Shown: piece by piece, positions 60,218 to 64,000 of the stretch
Position numbering within the stretch: the first letter of the stretch is position 1
Layout: every line of letters begins with the position of its first letter
Source of the DNA: Dehalogenimonas sp. 4OHTPN
GTDB lineage: Bacteria > Chloroflexota > Dehalococcoidia > Dehalococcoidales > Dehalococcoidaceae
NCBI RefSeq assembly: GCF_040448695.1
Contig: NZ_CP159307.1
Location: forward strand, 868,001-932,000
Length of the DNA stretch: 64,000 nucleotides
Reading direction: 5' to 3'
Made by a program: the position numbers and the translations under genes
Notes under the pieces: model-generated
Told to the model about the DNA's origin: nothing
The model's database searches: none
Seen by the model: only the letters and a program-made list of their open reading frames with translations

Positions 60218-61897
60218 TCAGACTGATGGGGCAAAGTCAACTATGTTCATTCGAAGAGTCGCTCGCCCGTTGTACCGGTCCAGTTCAAGATTATACACTA
60301 CATCCAGCGGACCGGGGAGAAATTTTTTAAGGCTGGTCGCTTGACGGAAAGCGACAGCTTCCCAAACCGAATTGCCCTGCGTCAACCGAAGTTTCATATG
60401 TTCTTCAGCTGTACCCATTAGTCGGTAATCCAACACTGTGACGCAACGGCTGACGAAAAGGGGAGGTCGGTTGCCTTCGCCAAATGGGGCAAGCTGGCTT
60501 AGCATTTCGTAAAGACCGCCACCAAGTTCGTGGAAGCGTGCCTCTGCATCGATCGACAGTACCGGTTGGAGGTCAAGCGAGGCTAGTTCGCGAGCGGTGA
60601 TATCGGAGATAAGCGACGACATCTCTGGCAGGTCGGCTGTTTTAAGGCTAAAGCCGGCTGCTTGGGCGTGGCCCCCATAGTGGCACAGCAGGTGGCCACA
60701 GCGGTCAATTGCCTTCGTAATGTTGAAGCCCGGGATGGAGCGGCATGAAGCGGTGGAGACGCTTTCCTCCCGGCGGATGACGATCGAGGGGCGGTAGAAC
60801 TCGTCTGTCAGACGCCCGGCCACCAGCCCGAGTATACCGGGTGGGCACTCCTCGTCCTCAACGAAGAGCAGCGGTGATATTGGCCCGGACAGTACCTGCT
60901 CGCGGGCCCGGGCGACATATTTTGCCGTCAAGCGCTGGCGCTCTGCGTTGCTGTTTTCCAACGCTGATGCCAGTGCCGCTGCCTCGCCGGCGGTGGCGGC
61001 CATGAGCAAGTTATAGCCAACCATAGCATGCTCCAGCCGTCCGGCGGCGTTAAGACGCGGCGCCACCGTCCAGGAGATGCTTTCGGCGTCGAGCTGGCCG
61101 GGCTTCAGACGCGACAAGGCCACGATCTCAAGAAGTCCCGGAGACGGGTGATCGTTCAGATGCTTCAATCCCTCTTTGACCAGGTAGCGGTTCTCGCCGG
61201 TAAGGGGCATAATGTCGGCCACCGTGCCGATGGCCGCAAGTTCCAGAAAATGTTCCTTGGGCAGCGGGCGGGCGGTTCCGGAAAAAAGCGCCTCGATTAG
61301 TTTGAAGGCGACGCCGACTCCTGCCAGTTCCTGGAAGGGATAGGCGGAATCAGAACGGCGGGGATCGATCACTGCCACCGCTGGCGGAAGGTCAGGGAGC
61401 GGCAGATGATGGTCGGTGACGATGATGTCTAGTCCGAAACCGCGGGCGGCGGCCACCTCGGACACAGCTGTGACGCCGCAGTCCACGGAAATCACCAGTG
61501 ATATGCCATCGGAGGCCAGTTTCCTTAACGCTTCGGTCTTGAGGCCGTAACCTTCTGTCAGGCGGTGTGGGATGTAGGGCACAACATCCGCTCCCAGGCG
61601 GCGGAGGCCAGTGACCATGAGTGCGGTAGCCGTGATCCCGTCGGTGTCGAAGTCGCCGTAGACGGCGACTTTCTCACCGGAAAGGACCGCCCGGTATATG
61701 CGGGCCATCGCCGGTTGGATGTCCGGTAGTAGCATCGGGTCATACGATAGCCGGGTGTCCCCGGACAGGAAAAGCTCGGCTTCTTCTGCTGTACGCAGTC
61801 CTCGGTTACCCAGGATTTGAGCCATGAGCGCCGGGTATTTTCCGGTCAGCCCGGTAGGTATGTCCGCCGGGGCTACCTGCCAGCGGGCGCCGCGCAT
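60218..61897 (-). CDS. recJ: Single-stranded-DNA-specific exonuclease RecJ
   Basis: 5'-3' exonuclease of recombination and mismatch repair. The 559 residues contain the DHH-family motifs VAVYGDFDTDGITATALMV, SVDCGVTAV, IVTDHHLPLPDLPPAVAVID and the DHHA1 motif CHYGGHAQAAGFSLKT. A C-terminal OB domain follows. It is 14 bases before plsY and 9 after fabF, so it is co-transcribed with lipid genes. Confidence 0.94.
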   Translation of the reverse strand: MRGARWQVAPADIPTGLTGKYPALMAQILGNRGLRTAEEAELFLSGDTRLSYDPMLLPDIQPAMARIYRAVLSGEKVAVYGDFDTDGITATALMVTGLRRLGADVVPYIPHRLTEGYGLKTEALRKLASDGISLVISVDCGVTAVSEVAAARGFGLDIIVTDHHLPLPDLPPAVAVIDPRRSDSAYPFQELAGVGVAFKLIEALFSGTARPLPKEHFLELAAIGTVADIMPLTGENRYLVKEGLKHLNDHPSPGLLEIVALSRLKPGQLDAESISWTVAPRLNAAGRLEHAMVGYNLLMAATAGEAAALASALENSNAERQRLTAKYVARAREQVLSGPISPLLFVEDEECPPGILGLVAGRLTDEFYRPSIVIRREESVSTASCRSIPGFNITKAIDRCGHLLCHYGGHAQAAGFSLKTADLPEMSSLISDITARELASLDLQPVLSIDAEARFHELGGGLYEMLSQLAPFGEGNRPPLFVSRCVTVLDYRLMGTAEEHMKLRLTQGNSVWEAVAFRQATSLKKFLPGPLDVVYNLELDRYNGRATLRMNIVDFAPSV

Positions 61898-61906
61898 GCC
61901 TTAACC

Positions 61907-63172
61907 TTATTCGTACTGACGCAGGATGATAACAGAGTTATGACCGCCGAAGCCAAAGGAGTTTGACAGCGTTGTGTCGACTTTCTTAATTCTTGCCGTA
62001 TTTGGTGTATAGTCAAGGTCACAATCAGGGTCCGGCGTAGTATAGTTGATTGTCGGCGGGATTATACCATTTTTTATGACCAACGCGCAGATTGCGCACT
62101 CAATCGCCCCAGCGCCGCCAATGAGATGCCCGAGCATTGACTTGGTCGAACTGATGGAGACTTTATAAGCGTGATCACCCAGCACCTGCTTGATAGCTGA
62201 CGTTTCCATCTTGTCATTGAGCTGGGTCGAGGTTCCGTGGGCGTTGATGTAGTCAATCTCTCCGGGTTCGATCCCGGCTCGTTTGACGGCCATCTTCATG
62301 GCACGGGCGGCGCCCTCCCCGGTCTCGATGGGCTGGACGATGTGGAATGCATCGCAGGAGTTGCCGTAGCCCAAAACTTCGGCGTAGATGTGAGCGCCCC
62401 GTTTGAGGGCTGCCGTGAGCTCCTCCAGGACAACAACGCAGGCACCTTCGCTCATGACGAAGCCGGAGCGTCCGGCATCGAAAGGCCGTGACGCGTGGTG
62501 CGGGTCGTCGTTGTTAGTTGATAAGGCGTTTAATGCGTTGAACGCGGCGAAAGCCAGGACGTTCATGCCGCTCTCAGTACCGCCGGCCAGCATGGTATCG
62601 GCGCGGCCTTCACGGATTGCCTCATAGGCGGTGCCGATGGCATCGGAACCCGAAGAGCAAGCGGAGGTGGTGCAGAAGTTGGGTCCCTTTAAGCCCATGG
62701 CGATAGCGATCTGGGCAGCGGCGATGTCCGAGATCATCATCGGGATGAGGAAAGGGGTGACCTTGGACGGCCCTTTTTCGATGCAGACTCTAGCCTGGTC
62801 AAACAGTGTGGTCAGGCCGCCGATACCGGAGCCGACAATGACGCCGATGTCGTCGCCCTTACCGTCGGCGATATCCAATTTTGACTCCTCGACAGCCATG
62901 CGCGCGGCGGCTACCGCCAGTTGGGCGAAGCGGTCCATCCGCCGGATGTCTTTCTTGTTGATGTAGTTGGCCGGTTCAAATCCCTTGCATTCTCCGCCGA
63001 AACGGGTTTCCAGGGATGAAGCGTCGAACAGGGTCAGCATCTCGATGCCGTTGCGGCCGTTTATCAAACCGTCCCAGGTGGTCAGAGTGTCAAGGCCGAG
63101 GGGGCTGACCATTCCGATGCCGGTGATGACCACTCGGCGGGAATAATCAGGTTTGAAACGGGTGTCCATCAT
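61907..63172 (-). CDS. fabF: 3-oxoacyl-ACP synthase II (KAS II)
   Basis: Elongates fatty acids by condensing malonyl-ACP with acyl-ACP. It has the nucleophile in TSACSSGSDAIGTAYEAI, the His in NAHGTSTQLNDKMET, and the second His in STKSMLGHLIGGAGAIE. The 421-residue form starts at ATG 63172; a GTG at 63187 overlaps the GAGGTGA ribosome site and is less likely as start. It leads the operon with recJ and plsY. No acpP, fabD or fabG is adjacent. Confidence 0.95.
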   Translation of the reverse strand: MMDTRFKPDYSRRVVITGIGMVSPLGLDTLTTWDGLINGRNGIEMLTLFDASSLETRFGGECKGFEPANYINKKDIRRMDRFAQLAVAAARMAVEESKLDIADGKGDDIGVIVGSGIGGLTTLFDQARVCIEKGPSKVTPFLIPMMISDIAAAQIAIAMGLKGPNFCTTSACSSGSDAIGTAYEAIREGRADTMLAGGTESGMNVLAFAAFNALNALSTNNDDPHHASRPFDAGRSGFVMSEGACVVVLEELTAALKRGAHIYAEVLGYGNSCDAFHIVQPIETGEGAARAMKMAVKRAGIEPGEIDYINAHGTSTQLNDKMETSAIKQVLGDHAYKVSISSTKSMLGHLIGGAGAIECAICALVIKNGIIPPTINYTTPDPDCDLDYTPNTARIKKVDTTLSNSFGFGGHNSVIILRQYE

Positions 63173-63272
63173 CGTGTTTACGTTCACCTCAATAGCGAAA
63201 CTGGCCTATTTATAGCACTTTTTGAATGATAGTTCAACGATTTCAGGGCTGTCCAGATCCGCGGATCCCGGG

Positions 63273-63626
63273 GTCGTGGAGCGTGTTGAAAAACGATTGA
63301 AACGATTCGTTGCCGGTTTGAAGTAGAGAGAATCGTTTTTGTTCATCTGCGAAAAGAGCCCTTTTTGGTGAAACGATACCAAAAAGCCGCGATCGGCCAG
63401 AAGAGGGGAACGGCTTTCGTCAGGTTGGGGAACAAAAACGGCTTTAGCCAGATTTTCGGAGCCCGAAACGCTGATTCCGGGAACGCCAGGTTGACCGGAG
63501 CCGCCAAAAAAGAAAGAAGAGCGCAGGAAGGCAGGCATAGAAAAAGGTACAGATGTGCTAATAATCATGCGGTTAATATAGCACAGGGGTTCCCAGTGAT
63601 TGTCAAGCGAGTCTTGTCGTTTTTGG
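63273..63626 (-). repeat. Unidentified repeated element, copy 2 (inverted)
   Basis: Read on the minus strand, the head (63626-63601) CCAAAAACGACAAGACTCGC ends with TTGACA. Then come 20 bases and TGTGC-TATATT (-10 at 63580-63575). The tail (about 63312-63273) contains GAATCGTTTCAATCGTTTTT, like copy 1. TCGTTT/AAACGA motifs recur seven or more times. An overlapping open frame (63206-63694) includes the promoter itself and is not judged to be a gene. The 63188-63671 gap holds nothing else that I can support. Confidence 0.6.
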
Positions 63627-63671
63627 CGAAAAATATTTCCAGTGGACGGCAGTCGGCAGTTCAGGTTGGGT

Positions 63672-63932
63672 TCAGCTGCTGATCCTGAATTCAAGTTGGG
63701 GATAAACCACGGGCACCAGTTTTTTTGTCTCTTCGGCGATCTCCTCCAGCCTTTCAGCCAAAAGAACCGACTGCATCTGCCCGTGATGCTTGTTGAAAGC
63801 CGAGGGGTCCAGAGCCATGCAGTGATACTGGTCGCGCAAGACGTAGTATTCTCCGGTCAGCTCGATCAGCCGCGCCTGGGCTTCTTCGCGGAGCTTATCT
63901 TCAGCCGGCATAACTTCGCTTTCATTTTCCAT
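63672..63932 (-). CDS. Small hypothetical protein
   Basis: An 86-residue acidic, mostly helical protein: EDKLREEAQARLIELTGEYY, then HCMALDPSAFNKHHGQMQSV and ERLEEIAEETKKLVPVVYPQ. A GGAGG ribosome site five bases before ATG 63932 and a promoter with a perfect -10 support it as real. I do not recognise the family. It is followed directly by the copy 2 element. Confidence 0.65.
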   Translation of the reverse strand: MENESEVMPAEDKLREEAQARLIELTGEYYVLRDQYHCMALDPSAFNKHHGQMQSVLLAERLEEIAEETKKLVPVVYPQLEFRISS

Positions 63933-63953
63933 AAAATCCTCCGCTGTTATCGG

Positions 63954-63982
63954 ATTATATGACTGATATGTCGAACTGTCAC
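63954..63982 (-). promoter_or_regulatory. Promoter of the small hypothetical gene
   Basis: On the minus strand GTGACA (63982-63977) and TATAAT (63959-63954) are 17 bases apart, with the start of transcription near 63947. Confidence 0.6.
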
Positions 63983-64000
63983 CGGTACCTTAGTAAGGGT

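Noticed and set aside
63206-63694. A 162-codon open frame over repeat copy 2
   Set aside because: It starts upstream of the promoter-like head, overlaps the end of the small hypothetical gene and shows no consistent coding conservation.
1-64000. CRISPR arrays, prophage, insertion sequences, reductive dehalogenase genes
   Set aside because: Reading both strands showed no regular direct repeats, transposase, integrase, phage structural gene, or twin-arginine iron-sulfur dehalogenase with its RdhB partner.

Overview
The window is an ordinary chromosomal segment of a moderately GC-rich bacterium, most likely a member of the Dehalococcoidia (Chloroflexota), close to Dehalogenimonas. That placement is inference from gene content: riboflavin genes beside a lone PilT-type ATPase, a bifunctional archaeal-type fructose-bisphosphate aldolase/phosphatase, inositol-1-phosphate synthase beside PimA-like and phosphatidylinositol-phosphate-synthase-like genes, and an EF-Tu with an unusual cysteine cluster. 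No 16S rRNA, reductive dehalogenase, prophage, insertion sequence or CRISPR array is present. TTG and GTG starts are common, even in translation genes.

Layout. 0-6.5 kb: a partial gene, the ribDEBAH riboflavin operon, pilT, a lipoprotein and a ferredoxin-like protein. 6.6-12.3 kb: an oligopeptide ABC transporter operon (oppABCDF) whose binding-protein gene is frameshifted and has its two halves in swapped order. 12.3-15.3 kb: an arsenic-resistance operon on the minus strand (arsR, two half-size permeases, acr3) ending in a selenoprotein gene that conventional ORF calling misses. 15.3-18.2 kb: an acetyltransferase, an MshA-like glycosyltransferase and an MshB/LmbE-like deacetylase. 18.3-23.2 kb: tRNA-Thr, tRNA-Tyr, tRNA-Thr, tuf, rpmG, secE, nusG, rplK, rplA, an L10 leader, rplJ and rplL. 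23.3-31 kb: two membrane proteins, comM, and the nusA-ylxR-infB-rbfA-truB operon with a terminator-like hairpin in its leader. 31-35.4 kb: ino1, a PimA-like glycosyltransferase, a CDP-alcohol phosphatidyltransferase and purA. 35.4-49 kb: a flavin disulfide reductase, a two-component system, nitronate monooxygenase, a nitrilase-family amidase, epmA-efp, an FAH-family gene, cobO, FBP aldolase/phosphatase, rdgB, a sugar nucleotidyltransferase and acs. 49-55.3 kb (minus strand): a GNAT, the lysine/DAP genes dapA, asd and dapB, then pnp and rpsO. 55.3-64 kb: interspersed repeats, DUF503, an MrfA-type helicase, a zinc-tailed membrane protein, plsY-recJ-fabF, and a second copy of an unidentified repeated element.

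Most informative observations. (1) An in-frame UGA at codon 20 of the last ars-operon gene is followed at the right distance by a perfect hairpin fitting bacterial SECIS rules. (2) The OppA homologue is circularly permuted in sequence order and carries a one-base frameshift, yet its total length is normal. (3) Two divergent copies of a 350-450 bp element face each other across 7.5 kb. They share a 26-bp head containing TTGACA, an unusual 20-nt spacer, an extended -10 and a conserved tail, and both are crowded with TCGTTT motifs. (4) Ino1, MshA-like, MshB-like and mycothione-reductase-like genes raise the possibility of an inositol-based thiol, and the PimA/PIPS-like pair suggests phosphatidylinositol mannoside-like lipids. 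(5) Several promoters sit so close to the start codon that the mRNAs should be leaderless.
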